Shown: positions 8,438 through 17,662, counted from the first letter of the stretch. The stretch is 64,000 nucleotides of DNA from Kiritimatiellia bacterium (GCA_017514235.1 JAFWKK010000071.1:1-64000), one strand, 5' to 3'. Made by a program: numbers and translations. The notes: generated by a model from the letters alone, not told the origin.

Positions 8438-9533
8438 TATTCGTGAACCCAGGTTGCGTCCGCTGGCCTTCGATGTCAACTTCGGACTGGAGCGCGAAGC
8501 CTTGCGCGTGACGGCGAACGGACGGATGGCGCATACGCCGCACCCGTTCCCCGCCGACCATCCGCGTATCGTCCGCGACTTCTGCGAGAACCAGACGGAG
8601 ATCAACACGCGCGTATGGCCGACGGCGAAAGAGGCCGTGGAGGAGCTGAAGGAAATCAACGCGGAGATCCGCGCGGCCATAGCACCGCAGGGGGAGCGGC
8701 TGTGGACGAACTCCAACCCGCCGCCGATCGCAGACGAGTCCGAGGTCGTCCCCGCCCGTTTTGAAGGCGCCTTCGCCGGGAAATCGACCTACCGCAACTA
8801 CCTAGCCGCGAAATACGGCAAGCGGCTGATGGCGTACTGCGGCATACACGTCAACTTCTCCTTCGGCGAAAGGCTGATCGCGGCTGCGGAGGTGGATCGC
8901 GGTGCGCTCTACCTCCATGTCGCGGCGCAGTGCGTCAAATGGGGATGGGCCATCGTCGCGCTTACCGCCGCAAGCCCGGCGGGGCAGTATGCGAGCGTGC
9001 GGTGCTCGGAGCGCGGCTACTGGAACCGCTTCGTGCCCGTGCTGGACTTCTCAAGCGCGCGGGCCTACGCGAAAAGCATTGCGCGGTACGTTCAGGACGG
9101 ACTGCTCGTCGCGCCGAGCGAGCTCTACTACCCCGTGCGCCTCAAGCCGCGCGGCCCGAACAATCTCCTGACGCTTGCGGAGAGAGGGATTGACCATATC
9201 GAGATACGGTGCGTGGACCTGAACCCGCTGACGGGCGGCCTTGTGGACGTGCGCGATGTGGAGTTCATCCACCTGTTCTTGCTCTGGTGCGCGGCGCAGG
9301 AACGTGAAACGCTTACGGCCGAAAGGCAGAGGGAGAGCGTCGCGGCATTCAAGGCGGCAGCGCGGCTTGACTTCGACTGGACGCCGGTCGGAGAGCTGCT
9401 GGAGCGGATGGACGAGTTCTTTTCCGGTTCAGCCGGATGGCCCTCCCGAGTCCTGCGCGTCCTGGCGTTCGAGGCGGAGAAAGTGTATCGTCCTGAAAAA
9501 CGTTATGCTCGTATGGAGGCCTGCCATGTGTGA
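8430..9533 (+). CDS. Glutamate-cysteine ligase, GshA-like
   Basis: The 367-residue protein starts with 'VNFGLEREALRVTANGRM', very close to the N-terminal signature of E. coli-type GshA, and keeps 'LWTNSNPPP', 'CGIHVNFSF' and 'DHIEIRCVDLNPL' blocks used for glutamate and ATP/Mg binding. It is shorter than E. coli GshA (about 518 residues) and resembles the ligase half of bifunctional GshF enzymes. Predicted reaction: glutamate + cysteine + ATP to gamma-glutamylcysteine. It overlaps both neighbours by 8 nt, so the three first genes of the run are translationally coupled. Confidence 0.85.
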   Translation: MLDIREPRLRPLAFDVNFGLEREALRVTANGRMAHTPHPFPADHPRIVRDFCENQTEINTRVWPTAKEAVEELKEINAEIRAAIAPQGERLWTNSNPPPIADESEVVPARFEGAFAGKSTYRNYLAAKYGKRLMAYCGIHVNFSFGERLIAAAEVDRGALYLHVAAQCVKWGWAIVALTAASPAGQYASVRCSERGYWNRFVPVLDFSSARAYAKSIARYVQDGLLVAPSELYYPVRLKPRGPNNLLTLAERGIDHIEIRCVDLNPLTGGLVDVRDVEFIHLFLLWCAAQERETLTAERQRESVAAFKAAARLDFDWTPVGELLERMDEFFSGSAGWPSRVLRVLAFEAEKVYRPEKRYARMEACHV

Positions 9534-10302
9534 GATGCTTGGGATATCGGCAAGGCGCCGCCGAAATGCGAACGCCACGCTGCGCGAGTTCTTCGCCAGA
9601 GCCGAGCGGCATCCGCACGGTTGGGGGCTTGCGCGCTTCCGCAATGACGTCGCGCCGATTATCGAGAAGGAGCCAGTCAAGGCGACGGAGAGCGAGGCGC
9701 TGAGGCACGTTCTTGACGAGACGATAGACGATCCGACGATCCTTGCGCATGTCAGGTTCGCGACGGTCGGCACGATGGATTACGCAAACTGCCATCCGTT
9801 CACCGCCACCGACAATTCAGGGCGCGTCTGGACGCTCGTCCATAACGGCACGATATTCAACGGTATTGAGCTGAACGAATACATCGGCATCCAGTTCGGC
9901 GAAACAGATTCCGAGCGCGTGCTGCTGCATCTTGTCGCCATGATCGACAAGGCGCAGATTCGCAAGGGATGCCCCTTGGACGAGAAGGAGCGGTTTGATG
10001 TCCTGTCCGCCGCCATCGCCGACCTGTCGAACGGGAACAAGCTCAATCTGCTTGCCTATGACGGCGAAGTCATGTATGCGCACACGAATTTCAGAGACTC
10101 GCTTCATTTCCTCAAAGAAGACGGCGCGGCGACGCTCTCCACGAATCCGCTGTCGCGGGGTGACTGGAAGCCCGTGCCGTTCACGCGGCTCGTCGCAATC
10201 AAGGACGGCGAGTTCGTCCGCGAAGGGACGCCCCACGGCAACGAATACATCCATAACCCCGAGGACTACCGCCTCGTGTACATGAACTTCGCCCGGCTGT
10301 AG
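9526..10302 (+). CDS. Class II glutamine amidotransferase-like hydrolase (EgtC/YafJ type)
   Basis: The start is ATG 9526, because this places the nucleophilic Cys at position 2 (MCEMLGIS), as Ntn hydrolases require. A longer frame reaching upstream is a shadow of the previous gene. The 258-residue protein has the 'HPHGWGLARF', 'ILAHVRFATVG' and 'LVHNGTIFN' blocks of the GATase_6 family. In ergothioneine synthesis the homologue EgtC removes the gamma-glutamyl group from a sulfur intermediate. Being coupled to two gamma-glutamyl ligases, it may remove glutamate from a gamma-glutamyl-cysteine-derived product here. The substrate is an inference. Confidence 0.86.
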   Translation: MCEMLGISARRRRNANATLREFFARAERHPHGWGLARFRNDVAPIIEKEPVKATESEALRHVLDETIDDPTILAHVRFATVGTMDYANCHPFTATDNSGRVWTLVHNGTIFNGIELNEYIGIQFGETDSERVLLHLVAMIDKAQIRKGCPLDEKERFDVLSAAIADLSNGNKLNLLAYDGEVMYAHTNFRDSLHFLKEDGAATLSTNPLSRGDWKPVPFTRLVAIKDGEFVREGTPHGNEYIHNPEDYRLVYMNFARL

Positions 10303-10346
10303 TTATCGAACTAAACACAAGAAGCGAAATATGATTTCAATCAAGG

Positions 10347-11585
10347 ATGCAATCTGACTTTGACAGAGTGATTCTCCGCCGAGGAACGGCGAGCGAGAAG
10401 TGGGACATCCCGCGCGGTGAAGGTGTGCTGCCGCTTTGGGTCGCGGACATGGACTTCCGAGCAGCACCTGCGATTGTCGATGCATTGCGTCGCCGAGTGG
10501 AGGAGGGCGTGTTCGGCTACGCGCTGCCGCCACGCACGTGGCATGACAGCCTGCGCCGATGGCTCCATCGGCGGCATGTCTGGAAAGTCGAATCGAATTC
10601 AATTCTCGACGCGACAGGCGTCATGCCCGCAATCGCCGCGACAATCCGTGCATTTTGCGTTCCGGGGGATAAGGTGATTGTCCAGACGCCAGTTTACAAC
10701 TGCTTTTTCAAGGCAATCCGCAATCAGGGATGCGAACCGCTCGAGAATCCTCTTCGGCGTGTCGTGGCGAAGGGCGCGAGCACTGGCGACTTTACATACG
10801 AAATGGATTTCGACGATCTTGAGAGCAAGGCGTCCGATCCGCGCGCCAGGTTGTTTCTTCTTTGCAATCCGCAGAATCCTGTGGGGCGTGCATGGACGGA
10901 ATACGAACTTCGCACAGCCGGAGAAATCTGCCTGTGTCACGGTGTGGCGGTCGCGAGCGACGAGATTCATGCCGATCTCCAAATGCCATTTTCCCGCCAT
11001 GTCCCGTTCTCGCGTGTTTCCAAGGATTTCAGCGAGGCTTCCGTCACTTTCTGGTCTGCATCCAAGGCGTTCAATCTTGCCGGTTTACAGACAGCTGCCG
11101 TTATCTGCGAACATGATGCGACGCGTGAGAGAATCAGACATCTCCTGAATGTCCACGGCACGGGAGAGCTCAATCCGTTTGGCTTTATCGCCGCTTCTGC
11201 CGCATGGGACAAAAGCGAAGAATGGCTTGACGAACTTCGGGAATATCTCTTGGGCAACTATCGGACGCTGGTTGATTTCATCCGTTTGAGATTGCCGATG
11301 CTGAGAGTCGCGACGCTTGAGGCGACGTATCTTGCTTGGGTGGACATGACTGCGCTTGGTTTCGATTCGGCCGCACTTGCCGCCCGGTTGGAGCGCGAGG
11401 CAAAGGTCAAGTTTTCGCAAGGCGCGATCTACGGCGAACCGCAAGGCAGCGCGTTTCTCCGAATCAATCTTGCCTGCCCGCGCAATACGCTCATGGATGC
11501 GCTGGAGCGTTTTGCAAAATGGACAGAACCTCATCTTGGTCGGTGCTGCTTTATGGGCGATAATGGAGCTGTCAGACAAGTTTGA
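10347..11585 (+). CDS. PLP-dependent C-S beta-lyase (MalY/PatB family)
   Basis: The 412-residue fold-type I aminotransferase-like protein has the family N-terminus 'LPLWVADMDFRAAPAI', the 'YGALPP'-like 'FGYALPPRTWH' segment, 'NPQNPVGRAWT', 'ASDEIHADL' and the PLP-lysine block 'SASKAFNLAGLQ'. Family members cleave cystathionine, cysteine or S-conjugates to pyruvate, ammonia and a thiol. EgtE of ergothioneine synthesis does an analogous C-S cleavage. Its place between the EgtC-like hydrolase and ThiS suggests it releases sulfur or a thiol for the downstream pathway. The gap to the previous gene is 44 nt and to thiS 24 nt. Confidence 0.92.
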   Translation: MQSDFDRVILRRGTASEKWDIPRGEGVLPLWVADMDFRAAPAIVDALRRRVEEGVFGYALPPRTWHDSLRRWLHRRHVWKVESNSILDATGVMPAIAATIRAFCVPGDKVIVQTPVYNCFFKAIRNQGCEPLENPLRRVVAKGASTGDFTYEMDFDDLESKASDPRARLFLLCNPQNPVGRAWTEYELRTAGEICLCHGVAVASDEIHADLQMPFSRHVPFSRVSKDFSEASVTFWSASKAFNLAGLQTAAVICEHDATRERIRHLLNVHGTGELNPFGFIAASAAWDKSEEWLDELREYLLGNYRTLVDFIRLRLPMLRVATLEATYLAWVDMTALGFDSAALAARLEREAKVKFSQGAIYGEPQGSAFLRINLACPRNTLMDALERFAKWTEPHLGRCCFMGDNGAVRQV

Positions 11586-11609
11586 TAAGACTCAACAGGA
11601 AAGGAAAAG

Positions 11610-11807
11610 ATGAAAATCAAGTATCAAGGCGAAGAGATTGAAACCTGCGCAACTGCCGTTGCGGCGTTTCTGGCGGAGCGGGGCGTGAAGCCTGCGGAGG
11701 CGGTCTTGGAACTGGACGGCAAAATCGTCGCTGCAGATGCAGCAGCTGGAACACCGCTTCGCGAAGGAGCTGAACTCAATGCGTTTCGCATCGTGGCGGG
11801 AGGATGA
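11610..11807 (+). CDS. thiS: Sulfur carrier protein ThiS
   Basis: The 65-residue beta-grasp protein ends in the obligatory Gly-Gly (IVAGG), which is adenylated by ThiF and converted to a thiocarboxylate that donates sulfur to the thiazole ring. The 'AEAVLELDGKIV' and 'LREGAELNAFRIV' segments are typical. A GGAAAGGA site lies before the start. It is followed by thiF after 1 nt. Confidence 0.95.
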   Translation: MKIKYQGEEIETCATAVAAFLAERGVKPAEAVLELDGKIVAADAAAGTPLREGAELNAFRIVAGG

Positions 11808-11808
11808 C

Positions 11809-12408
11809 ATGAGCGCAAACACGTATTTGACAGAGCGGGAACGGCGGATCCTTGAATCGGCGAAGGCCGGCATCGCAGGCGCGGGCGGACTTGGCTCGAA
11901 TGTCGCCATGCTGCTTGTGCGCGCCGGCATGAAGAAACTTGTCATTGCAGACTTCGACGCTGTGAACGAGTCTAATCTCAACCGCCAATTTTTCTTCAGA
12001 CATCAGCTCGGAAAGAAGAAGGTCGATGCCCTTGCGGAGAATCTTCGGCTCATCGAGCCGGACCTCGACCTCTCGCTCCACGACGTGCGCTTGGCGCCGG
12101 GCAACATTGACCATATCTTCGCCGGATGTCAGATAATCGTCGAGGCGTTCGATTCGGCGGATGCAAAATCAATGCTGCTCCAATCGCTTCTGCCGCTCGG
12201 CAAGCCGATTGTCTCAGCCATGGGACTTGCAGGATGGGGTCGGTCTAATGACATCCGCACCCGGCGTGTCGGATGCAACCTGATTATCGTTGGCGACCAT
12301 ACGCGCGACGTCCGCGCCGGTTTTGCGCCTGTTGGCGTGCGCGTCTCTATCGCCGCCGCCATGCAGGCAAACTCCGTCGTTTCTCTTTTGCTTGGAGAAG
12401 AACTGTAA
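11809..12408 (+). CDS. thiF: Sulfur carrier adenylyltransferase ThiF
   Basis: The 199-residue E1-like enzyme has the nucleotide loop 'GIAGAGGLGSNVA' (about residues 20-32), the acidic 'IADFDAVNESNLNRQF' stretch that binds ATP/Mg, and 'IVEAFDSADAKSM'. It activates the C-terminal glycine of ThiS. The length fits the short ThiF form found in anaerobes, which lacks the C-terminal CxxC zinc part of the longer ThiF/MoeB enzymes. The start at 11809 was chosen over the longer frame from 11737 because it follows the thiS stop and has a GGGAGGA site. Confidence 0.93.
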   Translation: MSANTYLTERERRILESAKAGIAGAGGLGSNVAMLLVRAGMKKLVIADFDAVNESNLNRQFFFRHQLGKKKVDALAENLRLIEPDLDLSLHDVRLAPGNIDHIFAGCQIIVEAFDSADAKSMLLQSLLPLGKPIVSAMGLAGWGRSNDIRTRRVGCNLIIVGDHTRDVRAGFAPVGVRVSIAAAMQANSVVSLLLGEEL

Positions 12409-12433
12409 CAAGAAAAACAAGAAAGGAAAAAAC

Positions 12434-15400
12434 ATGAATGCAATCAAGATAGCGGCTGCGGTTGCGGCGGTCTCCTGGTCGGCGACATCCGGCGCAGTGA
12501 CGCCCGTACCGGTTTCCCCTGAGACCGGAACCGGGTTCTGGATGGAGAACTTCGCCGACGCGACGAATCTCGCCAATCAGGCGTTTGCTCCGATGGTGCT
12601 GTTCTGGGCGAATGAAGGGTGCACATACTGCGGCTATCTCGAGGATGCGGTGAATTCCGCCCAGTTCAAGGAGTGGCAGGGGGCGCATCAGAACTACATC
12701 TATTGCTATGTGCAAGCAAGGAAGGGTGTGGACGTGGCACCGAATGCAGGTGCGAACGTGAAACAGTTCGCGAGCAGCGCCGGCGGAACGCTTTCGTCGA
12801 AGAATCGATTGAGCGAATATCCGTTCGTCTGCCTGTACTGGCCGCAGGCCCCAGGGGTAGTCAAGGTCGTGTCTTTCGTCGGAAGAACTGGCAAGATGCT
12901 CGTTCCGGCCGTCGGCAGGACCCTTGCGCAGGAACTGGAGGACAGCATGGAAAAACAGTTCGTTGGATATTCTCCGGAAGCATCGGTCACGTTCAGATGC
13001 GGTGACGATGCGGGATCCCTTGGGCTCGAGAACCGCAATGACAGGCTTGAGGCGGAGCCGTCCACCGAAACCGTTCTCGTGCCGCTTGAACGCTCTGGCT
13101 CGTTCGCCCGTCCGATGCGGAACGCGCTTGTCGTCGAATGGCCGGACGGCATGAAGCCGACCGAGACGAACGAGATCGAGTGGGCGGTGCTGCAGACAAA
13201 TGCCTATGTTGCCGTCGACGTGCATGTTCCAGATGGCGCGGGCTATCCGGAGGGAAGACGGCTGGAACTTACGTTGCTTGACGCGGAAGGAATGCCCGTC
13301 GCGTCAAATGCCATCACTTTCGTTTCGTCAAAGCCCAACAGCAACACCAACCCGTACTGGATTGGCGAACGTACGGCTTCCACCCTCGGTTTCGCGGAAT
13401 GGACGCACGACTATGACGCGGTTCGGAGCAAGGTTGCGTCCGGCGGAGCAGACTACACGCTGGTCCTTTTTTCTGGAACGCTCTGGTGCCCGTACTGCCG
13501 CGGCATAGACGAGTCGCTGTTCCAGTCGGAGGAATTCAAGGCGTGGTGCGAGGCGAGGCGTGTGCAGGTGGCGCTGTTCGACCAGGCGCAGACGGCCGCG
13601 AACGGCGGCGGATCGCAGCAGCTTTCATATGTCAAGGGTGTCGAACACATTGCTAACTCCGATGTCGTGACTGGCGCATCGTATCTGTCGCGACATGGAT
13701 TGAGAGACGACGATCCGCGGCTGCTGGGAATCCGCGAAAGGACCGTAGAGTATTCGACGTCAAGATGGCTTGCGCCGGAGACGACAGCCGCGCGGCTCAG
13801 CAATCCTACCGTGCTGCTCATCGACTCAAACGACAACGTGGTCGGGCGTTTCAGCGCCTGGCGCGACAGGAGCCGCGAATTCTCGCATGCTCTCGGGGAT
13901 AAGTATTATGACCCTGGCGAGAACATCGCGCGGCTGGACGCGCTTCTCGCGCTTGCCGGGCGCGGCGACGAAAGCCAGGACTACGCGTCGACAACGACGA
14001 ATATGCTTGAAATGGGCGGGTCGGTCGTCCTGACGTTGCAGGTGAACGATCCGCGTGACCATTTCGTTCTTTCTCCGCCATCGCGCGGACGCGCCGTCTT
14101 CTCGGTGACCGGCAAGACCGCCGACCGCTCGGTGAGCCTGTCGATCCTGCGCGATGGCGGAGAGATTGCGTCGTCAGATACGGGCGAGCTTGCCGTCGAG
14201 TTCTCCCGCGAGGATATCTCCGCGAAACGCCTTGTGTTGCGCGTCTCGGCACCGGGGTTCTCGGGCGCGTCCGCCAATGCGCGCTTTGGCGCGGACAATG
14301 CCTTTGACGTTACTCTCACAAGCTCGTTCAAGCCCATAGCGCAGGGCGAGGCAACGATTTACGCGGCGTTCCCTGCATCGGCTCCGCTTTCGAGCCATGA
14401 GGTTTCCGAAGGGCAAAAGGTCAAGATATCCGTCACGTCCGGCAAACTGCCGAAGGGCCTTTCCCTCGCTTGGGACGCCAAGACCGCTTCAGTCGTGGTG
14501 AAGGGTACGTCGACCTCCACCGGAACGTTCTCGTTCAAATACAAGGTAACCGTCACGACATCCTCTGGCAAGACCGTCTCGAAAAAGACGACGAAGGCGA
14601 CGCTTGCGGTGCTGTCCGCCGCCGCCGTGAATCCGTACTATGGGAAGTCGTTCGTCGCCACCGTTCCGCTTTGCAAGACGGACAGCTGGGGCGTCACGAC
14701 GCTTTCTTCGGCGGTGCAGATTTCGCAGACCACGAAGCTGAAGCTAAGCGCCAAGCGCTTCACCGGCGCTACGGCATCGTTTTCCGGCGGCTGGAAGAAG
14801 CTCGATCCGGAATCTGGACTTCTCACGGCGTCGCTCAAGAGCGGCAATACCGCGCTCAAGGTGACTTTGGACGCTAACGGGAGGCTTGCGGCGACCGTCG
14901 GCTCAACCACTGGCGCAGTGTCTGTCGCGAACGGCTACGGGCGATTCGCAGGTTCCTATACCGTAACCATGCCCGTTCTGGAGACGACCGCCTGGTACTA
15001 TACGTTCGGGGCCGGATTCCTGACATTGAAGACTTCGGCTACGACAATGCGGAAAGGGCTTGTCACCTACGCCGGCGCATTGCCGAACGGCGTTGCCGTC
15101 AGCGGTTCTGCGTATCTTGGAGGGGATCCGGACGATTCTGACTATGCCTACCTTACAGTGTTCGTGCGTTCGTCGAGAAAGCTCAATGACGGAAGCAGGA
15201 AGTATTCGGCGAAAGACGATCTCGCTGCAGTCCTGAGGATTCGGGCAGATGGCGCGGAACTATATGCGGACGCAGAGCAGAACCGCGTCATCCTGGCTCC
15301 AGACGGCGTAAACGCGACATGGAAGCGCACGACATCCGCCGACGACAACGCGCTTGTCGCGACCATGGACGTGTTCGGCGGCTACTATGAGCCAGGAAGG

Positions 15401-15718
15401 AGCTTGGACGATTGGCTCTTGCTCTTTGGACTTGGCACGCCGAAGGATATCGTGGCGACGGTAGATGGCATCGAAGTGCCCGCGAAATGGACGTTCTCGA
15501 CCGAGACGGGCGTATTGACGGGGCAGGCGAAGACCGTAATCGACCGCCGCACGGTCACTGCGAAGTTCAAGGCCGTGATACTGCCGGGTTGGATTGACTG
15601 CGGATGTGGCGACGAACTGCCGGTGCGTCCGTTCGCGACAGGTACGTTTTACTATTCGAGCCGAGTGAGCGGGTTTTCCACTCCGTCGTCGCTCGAGTTT
15701 GACCTCCATGCGCAATGA
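12434..15718 (+). CDS. Large exported protein with two thioredoxin-like CxxC domains
   Basis: From ATG 12434 (GAAAGGA site) the protein has 1094 residues. It begins with a signal peptide cleaving near residue 22. Two thioredoxin-fold regions follow, with active-site motifs C63-T-Y-C66 and C352-P-Y-C355, each in a 'W/G-C-x-Y-C-x-x-(hydrophobic)-E' context. A linker (about 250-300) precedes the second one. From about residue 640 on, the protein is Ser/Thr/Lys-rich with Ig-like ('GLSLAWDAKTASVVVKGTS') and repeated beta-sandwich modules such as 'YYGKSFVATVPLCKTD'. It probably works outside the cytoplasm in thiol redox. Its position inside the thi run, between thiF and thiG, is unexpected. Confidence 0.8.
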   Translation: MNAIKIAAAVAAVSWSATSGAVTPVPVSPETGTGFWMENFADATNLANQAFAPMVLFWANEGCTYCGYLEDAVNSAQFKEWQGAHQNYIYCYVQARKGVDVAPNAGANVKQFASSAGGTLSSKNRLSEYPFVCLYWPQAPGVVKVVSFVGRTGKMLVPAVGRTLAQELEDSMEKQFVGYSPEASVTFRCGDDAGSLGLENRNDRLEAEPSTETVLVPLERSGSFARPMRNALVVEWPDGMKPTETNEIEWAVLQTNAYVAVDVHVPDGAGYPEGRRLELTLLDAEGMPVASNAITFVSSKPNSNTNPYWIGERTASTLGFAEWTHDYDAVRSKVASGGADYTLVLFSGTLWCPYCRGIDESLFQSEEFKAWCEARRVQVALFDQAQTAANGGGSQQLSYVKGVEHIANSDVVTGASYLSRHGLRDDDPRLLGIRERTVEYSTSRWLAPETTAARLSNPTVLLIDSNDNVVGRFSAWRDRSREFSHALGDKYYDPGENIARLDALLALAGRGDESQDYASTTTNMLEMGGSVVLTLQVNDPRDHFVLSPPSRGRAVFSVTGKTADRSVSLSILRDGGEIASSDTGELAVEFSREDISAKRLVLRVSAPGFSGASANARFGADNAFDVTLTSSFKPIAQGEATIYAAFPASAPLSSHEVSEGQKVKISVTSGKLPKGLSLAWDAKTASVVVKGTSTSTGTFSFKYKVTVTTSSGKTVSKKTTKATLAVLSAAAVNPYYGKSFVATVPLCKTDSWGVTTLSSAVQISQTTKLKLSAKRFTGATASFSGGWKKLDPESGLLTASLKSGNTALKVTLDANGRLAATVGSTTGAVSVANGYGRFAGSYTVTMPVLETTAWYYTFGAGFLTLKTSATTMRKGLVTYAGALPNGVAVSGSAYLGGDPDDSDYAYLTVFVRSSRKLNDGSRKYSAKDDLAAVLRIRADGAELYADAEQNRVILAPDGVNATWKRTTSADDNALVATMDVFGGYYEPGRSLDDWLLLFGLGTPKDIVATVDGIEVPAKWTFSTETGVLTGQAKTVIDRRTVTAKFKAVILPGWIDCGCGDELPVRPFATGTFYYSSRVSGFSTPSSLEFDLHAQ

Positions 15719-15770
15719 CATCCTGAATCGGACATTCGATCAGTGGCATTTCAGAAAGAAGCAGGACGAC

Positions 15771-16541
15771 ATGCCAATGAGACAGCTGAAGATCGGGAAC
15801 AGGAAATTCACCAACCGCTTTTTCCTCGGCACGGGGAAGTTCGCGAGCCGCGAGCAGACGCGGGCGGCATTGGAGGCGAGCGGGACGGAACTTGTCACCG
15901 CTGCGCTTACACGTGTCCACGAGGGTGACGCGGCGGAGGATTCTATTCTTGGTGCCATTGACCGCAGCAAGGTGGAGGTGATGCTGAACACGTCCGGGGC
16001 GCGGAACGCAGACGAGGCTGTGCGTATCGCAAAGATCGCGCTGGCGTCCGGCTTCAACTGGCTGAAGATCGAAATACACCCCGACGCACGCTATCTTCTG
16101 CCCGATCCTGTCGAGACGCTGAAGGCCGTACAGGAATGCGCTAAGATTGGCATGGTCGTCTTGCCGTACATCAATGCCGATCCGGTGCTGGCGCGTCATT
16201 GCGAAGATGCCGGTGCGGCGGCGGTGATGCCTCTCGGTTCGCCCATTGGCTCGAACAGGGGGCTCCGCACGCGCGACATGATAGAGATCATAGTCGAGCA
16301 GTGCCACGTACCGGTGGTAGTCGATGCCGGGATTGGCCTCCCCAGCCATGCCGCCGAGGCGATAGAGCTTGGCGCGGACGCCGTTCTCGCCAATACCGCA
16401 GTCGCGGCGGCGGACGATCCCGTGAAGATGGCGGAGGCGTTCAAGCTCGCCGTCCGTGCGGCGGAGCTTGCGCTTGAGGCGAGGCCTCCCGCAGAACGCC
16501 GCACCGCAGCGGCGACGAGCCCAATGGACATATTCAAATAA
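15771..16541 (+). CDS. thiG: Thiazole synthase ThiG
   Basis: The 256-residue TIM barrel has 'FFLGTGKF' at its start, the Schiff-base lysine in 'FNWLKIEIHPDARYLLPD', 'VVLPYINADPVLARHCEDAGAAAVMPLGSPIGSNRG' pieces for phosphate binding, and 'VVVDAGIGLPSHAAEAIELGADAVL'. It condenses deoxyxylulose phosphate, dehydroglycine (from ThiH) and ThiS thiocarboxylate into the thiazole phosphate of thiamine. Start ATG 15771 fits the family N-terminus; the frame extends upstream to 15699 with no similarity, and ATG 15777 is an alternative. Its stop overlaps the thiH start (TAATG). Confidence 0.96.
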   Translation: MPMRQLKIGNRKFTNRFFLGTGKFASREQTRAALEASGTELVTAALTRVHEGDAAEDSILGAIDRSKVEVMLNTSGARNADEAVRIAKIALASGFNWLKIEIHPDARYLLPDPVETLKAVQECAKIGMVVLPYINADPVLARHCEDAGAAAVMPLGSPIGSNRGLRTRDMIEIIVEQCHVPVVVDAGIGLPSHAAEAIELGADAVLANTAVAAADDPVKMAEAFKLAVRAAELALEARPPAERRTAAATSPMDIFK

Positions 16542-17653
16542 TGTTTCCGCTTCTCAAATACACCGAAGCGGAGGTTGCGGCGCGTCTTGCGAAGGTTTCG
16601 CCCGATGCGGTGCGTGGTTCGCTCACCAAGAAACGGCACGACTGGTTTGATCTGCTGAATCTCATCAGCGAGGCAGCGCAACCTTTCATCCCGCAAATGC
16701 GTCAGCTAGCACAGGCCGCCAGGCGGTGCTACTACGGCAAGACGGTGAGCGTCTATGCGCCGCTCTACATTGGTAACACTTGCGTCAACTCATGCAGATA
16801 CTGCGACTTCCGGAGTCAGCACACGGGAACGGTACGGCGAAACCTGACGCTTGACGAGATTCGTGCCGAAGCGGATGCGATACGCAAGACTGGCGTCGAT
16901 TCGGTTCTTGTGGTGGCAGGCGAAGACCCGAAGGTGAACACAGTCGCACGCCTCGCCGAGGTTGGACGGCTCCTCAAATCAATCTTTTCCTATCTTGCGC
17001 TTGAGGTCGCGCCGCAGACGGAGGACGGCTACGGCGAGCTGCTCGCGGCGGGGTATGAGGGGCTTACATGCTTTCAAGAGACGTACGACCAAAACCTCTA
17101 TCGCGAAATGCATCCTGCTGGGCCGAAGGCGGACTACGACTGGCGGCTCAACACTCAGCTGCGGGCTGGACGCGCGGGTTTTCGCATCCTCGGCTGTGCG
17201 TTTTTGCTGGGGCTTGGCCCTTGGCGGCGTGAGGCGGCGAGCCTTGCCGCGCACGCCTTCTACCTGATGCGGGAATGCTACGAGGCGAAGGTGCAGTTCG
17301 CCTTTCCGCGCATCTGCCGCGTCGATGGCGGATTCACGTCGTTGTGCGAAGTGGATGAGGGCGATCTTGAGCAGATGATGCTCGCGTTCCGTATCGTGTT
17401 CCCGCAATGCTGCATGACCGTCTCGACCCGTGAGCCGCCCGCGTTCCGCGACCGCATTGTTCAGACGGCCGCCGACAACATGAGCGCAGGGTCCCGCGTC
17501 ACACCCGGCGGCTATGCAGTGCTGGCGGACAATCGCAAACAGCATCTCGCACAGTTCAAGCTTTCCGACGGTCGCACGCCGGATGAAGTCTATGCCGCCA
17601 TCCGTGCCAACGGCCAAGAGGTCGTGTTCAAGAACTGGGACAACAGAATATAA
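16541..17653 (+). CDS. thiH: 2-iminoacetate synthase ThiH (radical SAM)
   Basis: The 370-residue protein has the radical SAM cluster motif 'CVNSCRYC' (CxxxCxxC, about residues 86-93), 'LTLDEIRAEADAIRKTGVDSVLVVAGEDP', and the ThiH/BATS C-terminal region ending 'NGQEVVFKNWDNR'. It cleaves tyrosine to dehydroglycine, the anaerobic glycine-imine source for ThiG. Use of ThiH rather than glycine oxidase ThiO is in line with an anaerobe. It overlaps thiG by 1 nt. Confidence 0.96.
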   Translation: MFPLLKYTEAEVAARLAKVSPDAVRGSLTKKRHDWFDLLNLISEAAQPFIPQMRQLAQAARRCYYGKTVSVYAPLYIGNTCVNSCRYCDFRSQHTGTVRRNLTLDEIRAEADAIRKTGVDSVLVVAGEDPKVNTVARLAEVGRLLKSIFSYLALEVAPQTEDGYGELLAAGYEGLTCFQETYDQNLYREMHPAGPKADYDWRLNTQLRAGRAGFRILGCAFLLGLGPWRREAASLAAHAFYLMRECYEAKVQFAFPRICRVDGGFTSLCEVDEGDLEQMMLAFRIVFPQCCMTVSTREPPAFRDRIVQTAADNMSAGSRVTPGGYAVLADNRKQHLAQFKLSDGRTPDEVYAAIRANGQEVVFKNWDNRI

Positions 17654-17662
17654 TGGTATAAT
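17649..17662 (+). promoter_or_regulatory. Tandem -10 boxes before larE
   Basis: TATAAT at 17649-17654 and again at 17657-17662 overlap the end of thiH. No strong -35 element was seen (TTCAAG at 17627 is weak). Confidence 0.45.

Noticed and set aside
9241..9525. Upstream extension of the EgtC-like frame
   Set aside because: It overlaps GshA completely; the Cys2 nucleophile requires the start at 9526.
11586..11610. Possible TPP riboswitch before thiS
   Set aside because: The gaps before thiS, thiG and the run's first gene are too short and lack the conserved thi-box strings.
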